A stretch of DNA of 46,775 bases, from the NCBI RefSeq assembly GCF_019898765.1, contig NZ_JAIOKB010000012.1:1-46775 (forward strand). The letters are read 5' to 3'. The number at the start of each line of letters is the position of its first letter. Position 1 is the stretch's first letter. Origin of the DNA: Sphingomonas yunnanensis. Lineage in GTDB: Bacteria; Pseudomonadota; Alphaproteobacteria; Sphingomonadales; Sphingomonadaceae. Position numbers and translations under genes: made by a program. This document shows, one piece after another, positions 33,561 through 42,040 of this stretch. The notes under the pieces are model-generated. The model saw only the letters and a list, made by a program, of their open reading frames with translations. It had not been told where the DNA came from and did no database searches.

Positions 33561-33575
33561 GGCATCATCATCACC

Positions 33576-34499
33576 ATGGATTTGCAGACCGTCGATCTGA
33601 ATCTGCTCGTCGCGTTCGACGCACTGATGGCGGAGCGCAACGTCACGCGCGCTGGCAGGCGCACCGGTCGCACCCAGCCGGCGATGAGTGCGGCGCTCGC
33701 CCGCTTACGCGCCCTGTTCGAGGACGAGCTGTTCGTGCGCGGCCCCTCCGGCCTGCAACCGACCCAGCGTGCGATAGAACTGGCAGAACCGCTCGGCCGC
33801 GCGCTTGGCGAAATCCGCCGCACGCTGGATTTTACCCAACGTTTTGATCCCACCACCTCGACGCAGAGCTTCACGCTCGCGCTGTCCGACCACCCCGCCT
33901 TCGTGCTGCTGCCGCGTCTGACGAACAGGCTGCGGGCGGTGGCGCCGGGCGTGACCTTGCGGGTCAACGCCTACACTCACCGCGACGATACCGTCTCACT
34001 GCTTGATGCCGGCGAGGCAGATCTAACCATCGGGGTGCCAGCCCGTCAGGGAGCGGGTGGCCGTATCCTGATGCGGCCGTTGTTCGAGGATCGCTTCGTC
34101 TGCATCCTGCGCCGCGACCATCCGGCCGCATCGCAGCCGCTCGATCTGGCCGCCTTTCTCGGCCTGTCGCACCTGCTCGTATCACCCGAAGGCGACCGCT
34201 TCGGCCAGGTCGATGCCGTGCTGGCGGCTCAAGGCCAGCGTCGGCGCGTTGCGCTCAGCCTGCCGCAGATGCACGCCGCGCCCAACGCCGTTGCCTGCTC
34301 CGATATGATCGCGACCGTGCTGGAAGGTGTCGTCGCGGCGTCCGGCAGCCGGAATCGCCTCGCCATGTTTCCGCCGCCTGTCGATCTAGCCCCGGTGTCC
34401 TTCGTCATGTCGTGGCACCGACGCAACGAGGCGCATCAGGCACAACGATGGCTGCGCGAGACGATCGCGGAACTAGAACCGTTATATCCACCAAGCTGA
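33576..34499 (+). CDS. LysR-family regulator between two operons
   Basis: This 307-residue protein has an N-terminal HTH (L-N-L-L-V-A-F-D-A-L-M-A-E-R-N-V-T-R-A-G, then Q-P-A-M-S-A-A-L-A-R-L-R). A NodD/NahR-like wording follows (D-E-L-F-V-R-G-P-S-G-L-Q-P-T-Q-R-A), then the effector domain with F-T-L-A-L-S-D-H-P-A-F. It lies between the divergent SnoaL-MDR operon and the downstream SDR-SDR operon, both of which carry the same 42-bp upstream module, so it probably controls both. The effector cannot be told; by context an aromatic or quinone-like compound is possible. Confidence 0.9.
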   Translation: MDLQTVDLNLLVAFDALMAERNVTRAGRRTGRTQPAMSAALARLRALFEDELFVRGPSGLQPTQRAIELAEPLGRALGEIRRTLDFTQRFDPTTSTQSFTLALSDHPAFVLLPRLTNRLRAVAPGVTLRVNAYTHRDDTVSLLDAGEADLTIGVPARQGAGGRILMRPLFEDRFVCILRRDHPAASQPLDLAAFLGLSHLLVSPEGDRFGQVDAVLAAQGQRRRVALSLPQMHAAPNAVACSDMIATVLEGVVAASGSRNRLAMFPPPVDLAPVSFVMSWHRRNEAHQAQRWLRETIAELEPLYPPS

Positions 34500-34506
34500 T
34501 AGACGG

Positions 34507-34548
34507 ACATACTGCCTATCGATTTGCGCGATAACTGATCGGCTCTTA
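34507..34548 (+). promoter_or_regulatory. Shared 42-bp promoter/operator module, copy 2 (SDR operon)
   Basis: Begins ACATACTGCCTATCGATTT and ends GGCTCTTA. The region also shows GATAG-N13-CTATC (34498-34520). It matches the upstream region of the SnoaL operon without gaps and lies 34 bp before the SDR start. Confidence 0.65.
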
Positions 34549-34582
34549 GCTTGTCCTCATAGTTTCCAGCGGAGTGGGCAGC

Positions 34583-35308
34583 ATGAGAACGGCTATTGTC
34601 ACGGGAGCATCGCGCGGGATCGGACGTGCCTGCGCCATTACACTCGCTGCACAGAGGTTCGCGGTCGTCGTGAACTATGCCGGGTCGGCCGACGAAGCGG
34701 CTCAGGTAGTGCGCGAGATCGAGAGTGCCGGCGGCAAGGCGCTAGCTGTCCAAGCCGATGTGGCGTCCGCCACCGCCGTCGCTCGCCTGTTCGACGGGGC
34801 GGAAGCCGCATTCGATGGGATCGATGTGGTGGTGTCCAGCGCAGGCGTGATGACCAACGGTCCCATCGCGGAGGTTGCCGATGATGAGTTTGATCGCGTG
34901 ATCGGCATCAACCTGCGCGGCACGTTCAACGTCTTTCGGGAAACTGCCCGGCGGGTGCGCGACGACGGCCGCCTGATCGGCCTATCGAGCACGACGCTGG
35001 CGCTCAACGCGCCCGGTTACGGGCTCTACAATGCGACAAAGGGCGCGGTCGAGGGCATCGTGCGCGTCGCCGCCAAGGAGCTGGGTGGACGCGGTATCAC
35101 GGTCAACGCGGTTGCCCCCGGCCCGGTCGAGACAGGCTTGTTCCTCGACGGCAAGTCGGAGGCGGACGTGCAGCGTATGGCCGGCATGGCGCCGCAAAAG
35201 CGGCTCGGCCGGCCTGACGACATCGCCGGTGTCGTCGCCTTCCTGGCATCGCCACAGGCCGCCTGGGTCAACGGACAGGTCGTACGGGCGAACGGGGGCA
35301 TCGCATGA
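34583..35308 (+). CDS. Short-chain dehydrogenase/reductase (SDR) 1
   Basis: This 241-residue classical SDR has a cofactor site T-G-A-S-R-G-I-G at 7-14. A Ser-Ser-Ala-Gly replaces the usual N-N-A-G (85-88). Catalytic Ser is near 136, with Y149-x-x-x-K153 and the P-G-P-V-E-T motif. It is full length. ATG 34583 has GGAG at good spacing; a GTG three codons earlier overlaps that site and is less likely. The stop overlaps the next SDR start by four bases. It probably reduces a carbonyl with NADPH; the substrate is unknown. Confidence 0.9.
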   Translation: MRTAIVTGASRGIGRACAITLAAQRFAVVVNYAGSADEAAQVVREIESAGGKALAVQADVASATAVARLFDGAEAAFDGIDVVVSSAGVMTNGPIAEVADDEFDRVIGINLRGTFNVFRETARRVRDDGRLIGLSSTTLALNAPGYGLYNATKGAVEGIVRVAAKELGGRGITVNAVAPGPVETGLFLDGKSEADVQRMAGMAPQKRLGRPDDIAGVVAFLASPQAAWVNGQVVRANGGIA

Positions 35309-36219
35309 GCGCCCTCACCAACCATCAGGTCGTCCTTGTAACCGGCGCCGGCAGCGGCATCGGCCTTGCCATCGCGACCGTTCTCGCCTGCGCCGGGCAT
35401 CACGTCCATGCGGGACTACGTCTGTCGCGGGTCGAAGGGAAAGAGCGGGCCTCCGCCATCCGCGATCTTGCCGACAAGGAAAGGCTCGATTTACGGGTCG
35501 TCGATCTCGACGTGCTGTCGGAGGTGAGCTGCCGCGCCGCCATTGATCAGGTGATGGGTGAACGCGGCCGGCTCGATGTGGTGGTCAACAACGCCGGCAT
35601 GTTGATGACGGGCATCACCGAAGCGTTCACGCCCGAGCAAGTGCAGGCTATATTTGACACCAACGCTACCTCGTGGCTTCGCGTCAACCGTGCCGCGTTG
35701 CCCGTAATGCGTCGGCAGGGCCACGGCGTCCTTGCCTATACCAGCAGTACCACCGCCCACATCGCAGAACCGTTCCTCGGCCCCTATGCCGCCGCCAAGG
35801 CGGCAGGCGAGGCGCTGGCCGAGGTCATGGGCATGGAGGCACGGCCGTTCGGGATCGAGACGATCATCCTCGTGCCGGGCGCGTTTACGAGCGGCACCGA
35901 CCACTTCGCCCATGCCGGCAGGCCGGCGCAACCGGCCGTCGTGGCGCAATATGGCGATCTGCCGTCGCGTGCCGAAACCCTGGGCGATCGGCTGCGCAAG
36001 ATCGACGCCGCGCACGGTGGTTCGCTGGACGTGTCCGCAGTTGGGGAGGCGCTGCGCGACGCGCTCGCGCGCCCTCGTGGGAACCGCCCATTCCGACTGT
36101 TCGTGGACGGTCAGCACAAGGGGGTGGAGGAGATCACCACCGTGCAGGACGCACGGCAGCGGCTGCTGCTCGATGCGTTCGGCCTGGGCGACCTTTTACC
36201 GAGCGCGACAACCTCCTAG
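35305..36219 (+). CDS. Short-chain dehydrogenase/reductase (SDR) 2
   Basis: The protein has 304 residues, with T-G-A-G-S-G-I-G at 13-20, N-N-A-G at 95-98, catalytic Ser147/148, and Y161-A-A-A-K165. It is about 50 residues longer than SDR 1 because of a C-terminal extension (from about 215) with no recognised domain. Translation is coupled to SDR 1 by ATGA overlap. Both belong to the LysR-linked operon. Because their sequences differ clearly, the two probably handle different steps rather than being a duplication. Confidence 0.9.
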   Translation: MSALTNHQVVLVTGAGSGIGLAIATVLACAGHHVHAGLRLSRVEGKERASAIRDLADKERLDLRVVDLDVLSEVSCRAAIDQVMGERGRLDVVVNNAGMLMTGITEAFTPEQVQAIFDTNATSWLRVNRAALPVMRRQGHGVLAYTSSTTAHIAEPFLGPYAAAKAAGEALAEVMGMEARPFGIETIILVPGAFTSGTDHFAHAGRPAQPAVVAQYGDLPSRAETLGDRLRKIDAAHGGSLDVSAVGEALRDALARPRGNRPFRLFVDGQHKGVEEITTVQDARQRLLLDAFGLGDLLPSATTS

Positions 36220-36321
36220 AGGCTTGATCGACCTTTCCACAAAGGGTGATTATAAGAGAAAATTCCAAGGGCATCTCGAGAACGCAGCCGGTCAACACGA
36301 CTTTACCGCGCCGACCAGCAA

Positions 36322-37302
36322 TCAGTCGCCGAAATATGCAGGTCCACAGAGATCGTCGGCCAGCGACATTCCCTTCGGTGCCCAGCCAAGCTGATGTCGC
36401 GTCCGCGTGCTGTCCACCGGATTGTCGACCGAAACGAACGGGGCCGTGAAGCCCAGCTGTCGCCTGGCGTCGGCCTGAGTGCCCGATCGTACGGGAAGGC
36501 ACAGCCGTTGACCCATGAGATCGGCAATTTCCCGGTAGGTCAGCCCGGCGTCGCCGACGCCGTGGTACACCCCCCTGGCAGCGCCTTGCTCTAGCGCGAG
36601 CCGGAACAGAGTCACCGCGTCGTCGATTTGTACCCCCGTCCAGCGGTTGGCGCCATCTCCGACATACAGCACCTCGCCGTGCTTGCGCGCGGCAGCCGCG
36701 AGCTGCGGGATCAGCCCCTTGTCGCCTATTCCGTGAACGGAAGGTGCCAGCCGGACAATCGAGGCTCGCACGCCGCATGCCGCCCAATGCAATACACGGG
36801 CTTCGCTCACCGCGCGCACGTAGCCGGGTGATCCAGGGTTCGGCGCGTCGGCTTCAGTTGCGACGCGTTGTGCGCGTTCCCCCGACGCGCCGGCGATGCC
36901 CATTGTGGCAAAGGCGGTGACCAACGGCCGGTTCGAGCCCTGCAGCGCGCCTGCGAGCGCGTCGAGCGCAGCGTCGTTGGTCGTAGTGATCGCCCTCATC
37001 ATGCGGGCGATCATGTTGCCGGGCCAGCCACCCAGCACCGCGCCGAGCAGGCGTCTACGCGGCATGTCACCCGGTGAGAAGCTGTAGGCCAGGTGGATCA
37101 CGCCGTCCGCCTCCGCGGCGCCCTGTTGCAGCACGACCAGATCAGTGAGGCTGCCGATAAGGGAACCGGCGCCCACATCGCGCAACGCCTTTGCCGACGC
37201 TTCCGACCGGGCAAGGCCTACAACCTCATGCCCGCGTGCGATCAGATCGGTGGCGAGGACGGGACCGATAAAGCCGGTTGCCCCCGTGATGAATATCCTC
37301 AT
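36322..37302 (-). CDS. NAD-dependent epimerase/dehydratase-like (extended SDR)
   Basis: The product is 326 residues from ATG 37302, which has AGAAG six bases upstream; an ATG at 37308 sits too close to it. N-terminal Rossmann motif G-A-T-G-F-I-G (7-13) and extended-SDR segments such as V-I-H-L-A-Y and R-L-A-P-S-V-H-G are present. The usual Y-x-x-x-K appears as G-Y-V-R-A-V, so the catalytic Lys is missing. It is therefore an atypical member, maybe a reductase or an NmrA-like sensor rather than a true epimerase. It follows the DUF2306 gene by 23 bp, and the pair diverges from the AraC regulator. Confidence 0.85.
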   Translation of the reverse strand: MRIFITGATGFIGPVLATDLIARGHEVVGLARSEASAKALRDVGAGSLIGSLTDLVVLQQGAAEADGVIHLAYSFSPGDMPRRRLLGAVLGGWPGNMIARMMRAITTTNDAALDALAGALQGSNRPLVTAFATMGIAGASGERAQRVATEADAPNPGSPGYVRAVSEARVLHWAACGVRASIVRLAPSVHGIGDKGLIPQLAAAARKHGEVLYVGDGANRWTGVQIDDAVTLFRLALEQGAARGVYHGVGDAGLTYREIADLMGQRLCLPVRSGTQADARRQLGFTAPFVSVDNPVDSTRTRHQLGWAPKGMSLADDLCGPAYFGD

Positions 37303-37325
37303 TCCCATCTTCTTTCGTAAGTGTG

Positions 37326-37967
37326 TCAGGCGTCGGCGGCACCGATGAAAAACTCAGCGACAACCAAATTGGGCAGCCAGCAAGCCCAAGCGATAACGCG
37401 GTAGGATATCGCGAAATCGAGCCCGATCAGGCTGGTTAGCGGCAGGTAGAGCCGCAGCGTCACCGCCGACAGCGTCAGCGCGAACGAACGGATCATCCAG
37501 CGCCGATGCGCCGACATGCGCCCCGCCACTACCTCGCGCGCTGCGATTGTCGTGGCGGTGAGCCAAGCCGTTCCCAATGCAGCGAAGCCGGCACCGGCGA
37601 TCGGTCCTGCCGATACACCAGTCGCTAGGATTAGCCCCGACACGCTGCCAGCGGCACAGCCGACGACATAGGCCCGCCCAAGCGTTCGGTGCATCACGGG
37701 TCGGCGTCGACGCAATGCTGGGACGAACTGCCAAGGTGCGACAAGAAGTGCAGTGGCGGCACCGGCCGCGTGTATAACGATCCACGGACTGACGTGACGG
37801 TTGACGGTGATGTTAGGCGGAACCGGACCGACCCCGGCAAGGTAGCGGTAGGATGCGAGTGCGACGACGCTGCTCAGCACAGCCAGGCCGCTCCACACCA
37901 CACGCCGACCCATCGACGGACGGGAACCTCGATCGGCGGGTATGGAGAGGGTCGCTTCGTTACTCAT
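37326..37967 (-). CDS. DUF2306 membrane protein
   Basis: This 213-residue protein has four to five membrane segments. It carries the DUF2306 pattern: W-I-V-I-H-A-A-G, R-P-V-M-H-R-T-L-G-R-A-Y-V, and S-A-H-R-R-W-M-I-R-S-F-A-L-T. The conserved histidines on helix ends suggest heme or metal binding, but the family has no proven function. It is the first gene of a two-gene unit with the epimerase-like protein and diverges from an AraC gene, whose product likely regulates it. ATG 37967 is the only sensible start. Confidence 0.82.
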   Translation of the reverse strand: MSNEATLSIPADRGSRPSMGRRVVWSGLAVLSSVVALASYRYLAGVGPVPPNITVNRHVSPWIVIHAAGAATALLVAPWQFVPALRRRRPVMHRTLGRAYVVGCAAGSVSGLILATGVSAGPIAGAGFAALGTAWLTATTIAAREVVAGRMSAHRRWMIRSFALTLSAVTLRLYLPLTSLIGLDFAISYRVIAWACWLPNLVVAEFFIGAADA

Positions 37968-38020
37968 GGGCTTTCGGCAAAAAGGAGGGGAGCCCCTTAG
38001 CTAGACTTCGTCGGCTGGAT

Positions 38021-38091
38021 GATCCATCTTCATACGTCCTGTATTTCATCGCGATCGTCCAATAGACATGGATCCACTTTCAGACGTTCTG
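38021..38091. promoter_or_regulatory. 50-bp-spaced direct repeat around the AraC start
   Basis: GATCCATCTTCATACGTCCTG-like sequence (38021-38041) recurs as a GATCCACTTTCAGACGTTCT-type sequence at 38071-38091, 17 of 21 positions identical. The second copy covers codons 2-8 of the AraC gene. The exact 50-bp spacing suggests paired operators for a looping or autoregulating AraC protein. A local duplication of the gene start is the alternative. Confidence 0.45.
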
Positions 38092-39057
38092 ATGATGATG
38101 CGTCCAACGGGCTACGGTTTTCGTGGCCTCGACGCCGCTGGTGATTGGGCTTTGGCGTACGATTCCGCGCAAGGCATCCGGTGCATCGCCATTGAAACAG
38201 GAACCTGTCGTTTATGGCTGGAAGGCTGCAAGGTGCCGACGACGCTTCAAGCAGGCGACGTCGTCCTCATGACGTCGGGGGCAGCACGTCTCGGCGCATC
38301 CGATGCCGCCGTGCCGGTCGATGCCGTGGCGCTGTTGTCGAGCGTCTCCGCAGGCGCATTCGCGACGCTAAACGGCGGTGGAGATTGCGTTGGGGTCGGC
38401 GGCTTCTTCCAGCTTGGCGACGGACAGGCCGCAGCGCTGCTCTCAACCTTGCCGCCCCTGGTCCATGTCGGAGAGGGTGAAGAAAGGGACGCCTTGCTGG
38501 CGGGCATACGGCGCCTGATGCGCGAGCTGCGCGAGCCGCGTCCGGGAGGCGCGCTGATCGCCGGGCATCTCGCCCAGGCGTTGTTGATCGAGGCGCTGCG
38601 TGCGCATCTCGAAAGCGGTCAAGCGCATCGTGGTTGGCTCGCCGCGCTCGCACATCCCAACTTGCGGCGGGCGATCGAGGCGATGCACGGAAACGTCGCG
38701 CACCGGTGGTCCCTGCGCGAGCTGGCGCGGTGCGCGGGCATGTCGCGGTCGAGCTTCGCCGCGCGTTTCGAGCAGGTCACGGGCGAGACGCCGATCGGCT
38801 ATCTAACCCGCTGGCGGATGACTGTTGCTTCGGACCGGCTGGCGCGGGGCGGCATGTCCCTGTCCGCCGTTGCTGCATCGGTCGGGTATCAGTCCGAGAG
38901 CGCGTTTGGTGCGGCGTTCAAGCGCGTTACAGGCCGTTCACCCCACAGCATGGGAAAAGCGTCCTTCCAAGTGGAAACTGGAAAGCTCGGCATCATCGAC
39001 AAACAGGCTGACGCCTATCCGCTTCCGGATAAAGCGGCACCCGACATGGCGTTCTGA
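38068..39057 (+). CDS. AraC-family regulator with cupin-type sensor domain
   Basis: The protein has 329 residues. It opens M-D-P-L-S-D-V-L and has an N-terminal cupin-like effector domain (about 20-190). The AraC double HTH follows: W-S-L-R-E-L-A-R-C-A-G-M-S-R-S-S-F-A-A-R-F, then M-S-L-S-A-V-A-A-S-V-G-Y-Q-S-E-S-A-F-G-A-A-F-K-R. About 40 extra residues after the HTH have no domain. It diverges from the DUF2306/epimerase pair, the usual arrangement for this regulator type controlling a small reductase operon. Confidence 0.9.
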   Translation: MDPLSDVLMMMRPTGYGFRGLDAAGDWALAYDSAQGIRCIAIETGTCRLWLEGCKVPTTLQAGDVVLMTSGAARLGASDAAVPVDAVALLSSVSAGAFATLNGGGDCVGVGGFFQLGDGQAAALLSTLPPLVHVGEGEERDALLAGIRRLMRELREPRPGGALIAGHLAQALLIEALRAHLESGQAHRGWLAALAHPNLRRAIEAMHGNVAHRWSLRELARCAGMSRSSFAARFEQVTGETPIGYLTRWRMTVASDRLARGGMSLSAVAASVGYQSESAFGAAFKRVTGRSPHSMGKASFQVETGKLGIIDKQADAYPLPDKAAPDMAF

Positions 39058-39350
39058 CCGGAATGCCGGCCGGGCCTCACGGCTCTCCCGCAAACGAACT
39101 TGTATCGGGAGGGTGGCTGTGCCGATCGCGCTAAAAGGCGTCCGGAGCATCCGCATTCCCGAAATCTGTTCTCCACTACTCTTTCTCGTGATCGGCAGTC
39201 GACGATGGAGAAACGGGAATGATCGTGCTGAACGAGTGGCTGCTAGCGGGCAGACCGATTGCCCGCCTAAGCGTCTAAGTTTGGCAGGTTATCGGCTCGG
39301 CTGTTATTGGGTCAGATACGGCGGTAATCCGGCGGCGTTCTGAGCCAGGA
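39058..39350. other. Intergenic stretch, no gene recognised
   Basis: Contains CTCCCG/CGGGAG (39085-39111), a hairpin without a T-run that may end the AraC transcript. CGGGCA/TGCCCG forms another small dyad near 39250. GGCAGG-TT-CGGCTCGGC around 39282 faintly recalls repeat type 2. Nothing else is supportable. Confidence 0.3.
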
Positions 39351-39824
39351 TCATGGGGGCAAGCTCTCTGGCTCGGGAACCGGAAGCGAGTTGAGGATAG
39401 CTCGAAGGTCGCTGTTCCTCTTGGCGTTCTGTTCAAAGTCGCATCCGTAGTCCACATCGCAGAATTGATTGATTCCAGGGCCAGCCCAATGGAAGGTTAT
39501 ACCTCCTTGGTCGGCACCGTAGACCTTACAGCGCGGAGCCCGCATGAGAACACGATAGAACTCCTCTTTTTCCATCGCATCATTAGATTCGCGGTAAACC
39601 TCTATTCGCCGAATGAGCGTTTCGTACTGGTTCGATGTTAGTGAAAACCGCCCGCTACTGGCGTTCGTTCGGAAGGAGCGCTTAGAGAAGCGGCCGTTAC
39701 CCTGACGGCCGATCGTGATCTCTAATCCTGGTGCGAAGATTTCAACTGCGCGGAATGTAGGAGGGCTTGGCTCGCCACGTGCGGCAGCTAGAAGTGTGAC
39801 CATAGAAACGATCTTAGAACGCAT
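39351..39824 (-). CDS. Hypothetical exported protein
   Basis: The product is 157 residues from ATG 39824 (GGAAA upstream); a longer frame begins only at a TTG (39875) inside low-quality sequence. A short hydrophobic N-terminus (K-I-V-S-M-V-T-L-L-A-A-A) suggests export. The C-terminal part holds two close cysteines (F-C-D-V-D-Y-G-C-D) and ends in P-V-P-E-P-E-S-L-P-P. Local GC is lower than in the catabolic island, suggesting different origin. I do not recognise the family and assign no function. Confidence 0.55.
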   Translation of the reverse strand: MRSKIVSMVTLLAAARGEPSPPTFRAVEIFAPGLEITIGRQGNGRFSKRSFRTNASSGRFSLTSNQYETLIRRIEVYRESNDAMEKEEFYRVLMRAPRCKVYGADQGGITFHWAGPGINQFCDVDYGCDFEQNAKRNSDLRAILNSLPVPEPESLPP

Positions 39825-40467
39825 GAAATCGTTTTCCGCCGGGGGAGCCCCGCAATAACGCGATCCTCCGCTCAAGGCCGATGATGATGGGCGACGCTGT
39901 CACAACGGTGCAAGCTGAACGAACAGCGGGTTACGGGCAAGCCAGTGGAGCTTCGCAACAGCCAGTTTTGGGCGCCAGCGGCCACTGCCCTCCCGTGGCG
40001 AGGACCCAAAAACGGTCACTCCAGAGGCCACAAGCGATCCTCAACTCCGGTCACCCGTTCATGTCAACGGTAGTCAGCGTTCAAGCCAGTGCGCACCAAC
40101 GCGTGAGTACCCTCACAGCCTAGGCGGTGGACGCCGTGCGTATCAGTTGCCCGCACGCTGCGCTGGTCCCGCGAGCTAATCGAACAGCCACGGGCTGATC
40201 TAACGTAACAATGTTTTGCTGAGCGGCGAATCGGCTGCAGAGCTGATTAACACAGGTTTGTAAAAGGCATCCGGCGAGCCGGAGTCTCGTACCTCTGCAT
40301 AGGTGTCTGAGGGGCGCCGCGGATGGAGATCGCAGAGTGCATCAATCTACAATGCTTCGCACTTTGTTTGTTGTAGAGGGATGTTTGCACAAGACGACAG
40401 TCGCGGCATTCAGGATTGATATGCTGGACATCATGCCATGAGCATAGACCATCAGGTTGAGGGTACG
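39825..40467. other. Gene-free stretch around repeat copy C
   Basis: About 640 bp with no convincing gene, lower GC after 40180. It contains repeat copy C and an inverted pair TCTACAA/TTGTAGA (40346-40377) with an 18-base loop. The promoter of the HTH gene at 40468 probably lies at the end. Confidence 0.4.
39981..40066 (+). repeat. Dispersed intergenic repeat, copy C
   Basis: The core GACCCAAAAACGGTCACTC lies at 40003-40021 after GCCCTCCCGTGGCGAG. It ends CTCCGGTCACCCGTTCATGTC, matching the end of copy B. Confidence 0.65.
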
Positions 40468-40731
40468 ATGGCATATGCGCAACGCGCTGCCATACAGTCG
40501 GCTCTACGTCTTTCGAGCTATAATCTGAGCGCCGCGGCCGAGCGCCTACGAATAGGAAGAACAACACTGTACCGCCTCATCGACCAGTATGATATCAAGT
40601 TCGACGAGGAGGCTCGCCGGTCCGGTGCTACTCGCCGAAGGCGTTCGGCCGGAAACTCTCAGCCACGAGTGTCGCTAGTCGATGGCAACTGGTACTTGGA
40701 ACAGCGAGGAGCTGGAGCGAGACGAGCGTAG
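40468..40731 (+). CDS. Small Fis-type helix-turn-helix protein
   Basis: The protein has 87 residues from ATG 40468, with GAGG five bases before it. An earlier ATG at 40438 has no ribosome site. Residues 3-40 form a Fis/NtrC-C-terminal HTH: Q-R-A-A-I-Q-S-A-L-R-L, N-L-S-A-A-A-E-R-L-R-I-G-R-T-T-L-Y-R-L-I. The rest is basic and poorly structured, ending in V-D-G-N-W-Y-L-E-Q-R. It could be a free-standing DNA-binding protein or the leftover output domain of a response regulator. No partner gene is adjacent. Confidence 0.65.
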   Translation: MAYAQRAAIQSALRLSSYNLSAAAERLRIGRTTLYRLIDQYDIKFDEEARRSGATRRRRSAGNSQPRVSLVDGNWYLEQRGAGARRA

Positions 40732-40811
40732 CCGACACAAGGCGAGCGTCGCTTTAGAGACCATCCCATTCCCACTCGAATTCGCCAGGAGCCGAAAATG
40801 GAGGTGCGCGC

Positions 40812-40892
40812 CCCCTCCTCTACCGTGTCGAGACCCAACAGCGGACACTCGCGCCCTAAGAAGCGTGCCCGATACTGGCCGTTGGTTCATCT
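40812..40892 (+). repeat. Dispersed intergenic repeat, copy D
   Basis: The core GACCCAACAGCGGACACTC lies at 40832-40850 after CCCCTCCTCTACCGTGTCGA. It ends CTGGCCGTTGGTTCATCT (40875-40892). The end resembles copy E. It fills most of the 257-bp gap before the esterase stop. Confidence 0.65.
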
Positions 40893-40988
40893 AGTGCGTT
40901 ACTCGGCCCAGAGGCCTACGAAGAACCCTGAAATAGCTTGGGATGAGAGCAGCGGGCGCCCACGCCGCCTTCGCACCCATCGCGGTTT

Positions 40989-41996
40989 CTAGAGGATCCC
41001 GAGATTGTGTAGCCACTGCTTGACCTGTCCCGGCCACTCTCTTGAGATCGGGTCGGCGGTCGGTCTCATCCCGAAAGCGTGGCCGCCCCTGGCGTAGATC
41101 CGCATGTCGACCGGAACGCCTGCGTCGCTGAGTGCCAACGCATAAGCGAGCGGCTGCCTTACCTTGTCCATCGGATCGTTCATGGCGTGCAGGATCAGCG
41201 TGGGTGGTGCTTTGGGGCTGATCGTGACCCAGGGTCGGAGCTCGAGGCTGTTCTTCCCCTTGCTGTCATCGAGCACGCGCGCGGTGTAGGCGACGACGGC
41301 GTAATCCGGACGTGGTGACTGTCGGTCCGCCGCGTCAGCGACCGGGTAGGTCCTCTCCTCGGTGTTGCTCATGTTCGCAGCAAGGTACGCGCCAGCCGAG
41401 AAGCCGATCACACCCACCTTGCGCGGATCAATCCCGTACGAAGTAGCATTCCGCCGAAGCAGCCCCATAGCGCGCTGCGCATCCTCCAGGCCGAGCAACA
41501 CCTTGGGTCGCTGCTGCCGGCCGTTCTCGCGGGGCCACACCTGGGGCACGCGATATTTGAGAACCGCGCAGACCATGCCTTGTCGCACGACCCAGTCACA
41601 GATCTCGGTGCCCTCCAGGTCCATGGCCAGTACCTCGAAGCCGCCGCCCGGCAGGACGAGCATGGCTGCCCGCGTGCCGGTCCCTTTCGGCCGATAGACG
41701 GTCATCGTCGGACGCGTCACATAGCTGGCCCAGTGCCACATCTTGCCGGCGACTAGCCCAGTGCCGTTGCCCAGTCCCTCCGGCCGGTCACCGCTGTCAG
41801 GCTTGGCCAGGCTGACGTTGGCTGGCCAGAGCGGCACTTGCTCGCCGCCGCTCGGTGCCTGCCACACGCCTTCGTGTTCGTTCTTTGGTAGCGGCGTAGT
41901 GGCAGGTGCGCTTGCGACATCCTGAGCCCGCGCGCTCACACTCACCGCGGCGCTGACAACAAGGGACGCGCTGAGGAGACGATATAGGCTTGGCAC
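40989..41996 (-). CDS. Exported alpha/beta hydrolase (carbohydrate-esterase-like)
   Basis: This 335-residue protein starts at GTG 41996, chosen because a near-perfect AGGAGGT lies four bases upstream. Its signal peptide ends near S-A-R-A (24). The core shows P-G-G-G-F-E (oxyanion), nucleophile Ser200 in G-F-S-A-G-A, Asp274 in H-A-M-N-D-P, and His306 in R-G-G-H-A-F-G-M. This layout fits the acetyl-xylan-esterase/BD-FAE-like group annotated in many sphingomonads. It probably removes acyl groups from plant polymers in the periplasm; substrate not proven. It lies 44 bp after the MacB-like permease gene. Confidence 0.88.
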   Translation of the reverse strand: MPSLYRLLSASLVVSAAVSVSARAQDVASAPATTPLPKNEHEGVWQAPSGGEQVPLWPANVSLAKPDSGDRPEGLGNGTGLVAGKMWHWASYVTRPTMTVYRPKGTGTRAAMLVLPGGGFEVLAMDLEGTEICDWVVRQGMVCAVLKYRVPQVWPRENGRQQRPKVLLGLEDAQRAMGLLRRNATSYGIDPRKVGVIGFSAGAYLAANMSNTEERTYPVADAADRQSPRPDYAVVAYTARVLDDSKGKNSLELRPWVTISPKAPPTLILHAMNDPMDKVRQPLAYALALSDAGVPVDMRIYARGGHAFGMRPTADPISREWPGQVKQWLHNLGIL

Positions 41997-42040
41997 AGTT
42001 ACCTCCTAGGACGGGTAACACTCGGCGCGGCTTCGCTGCG

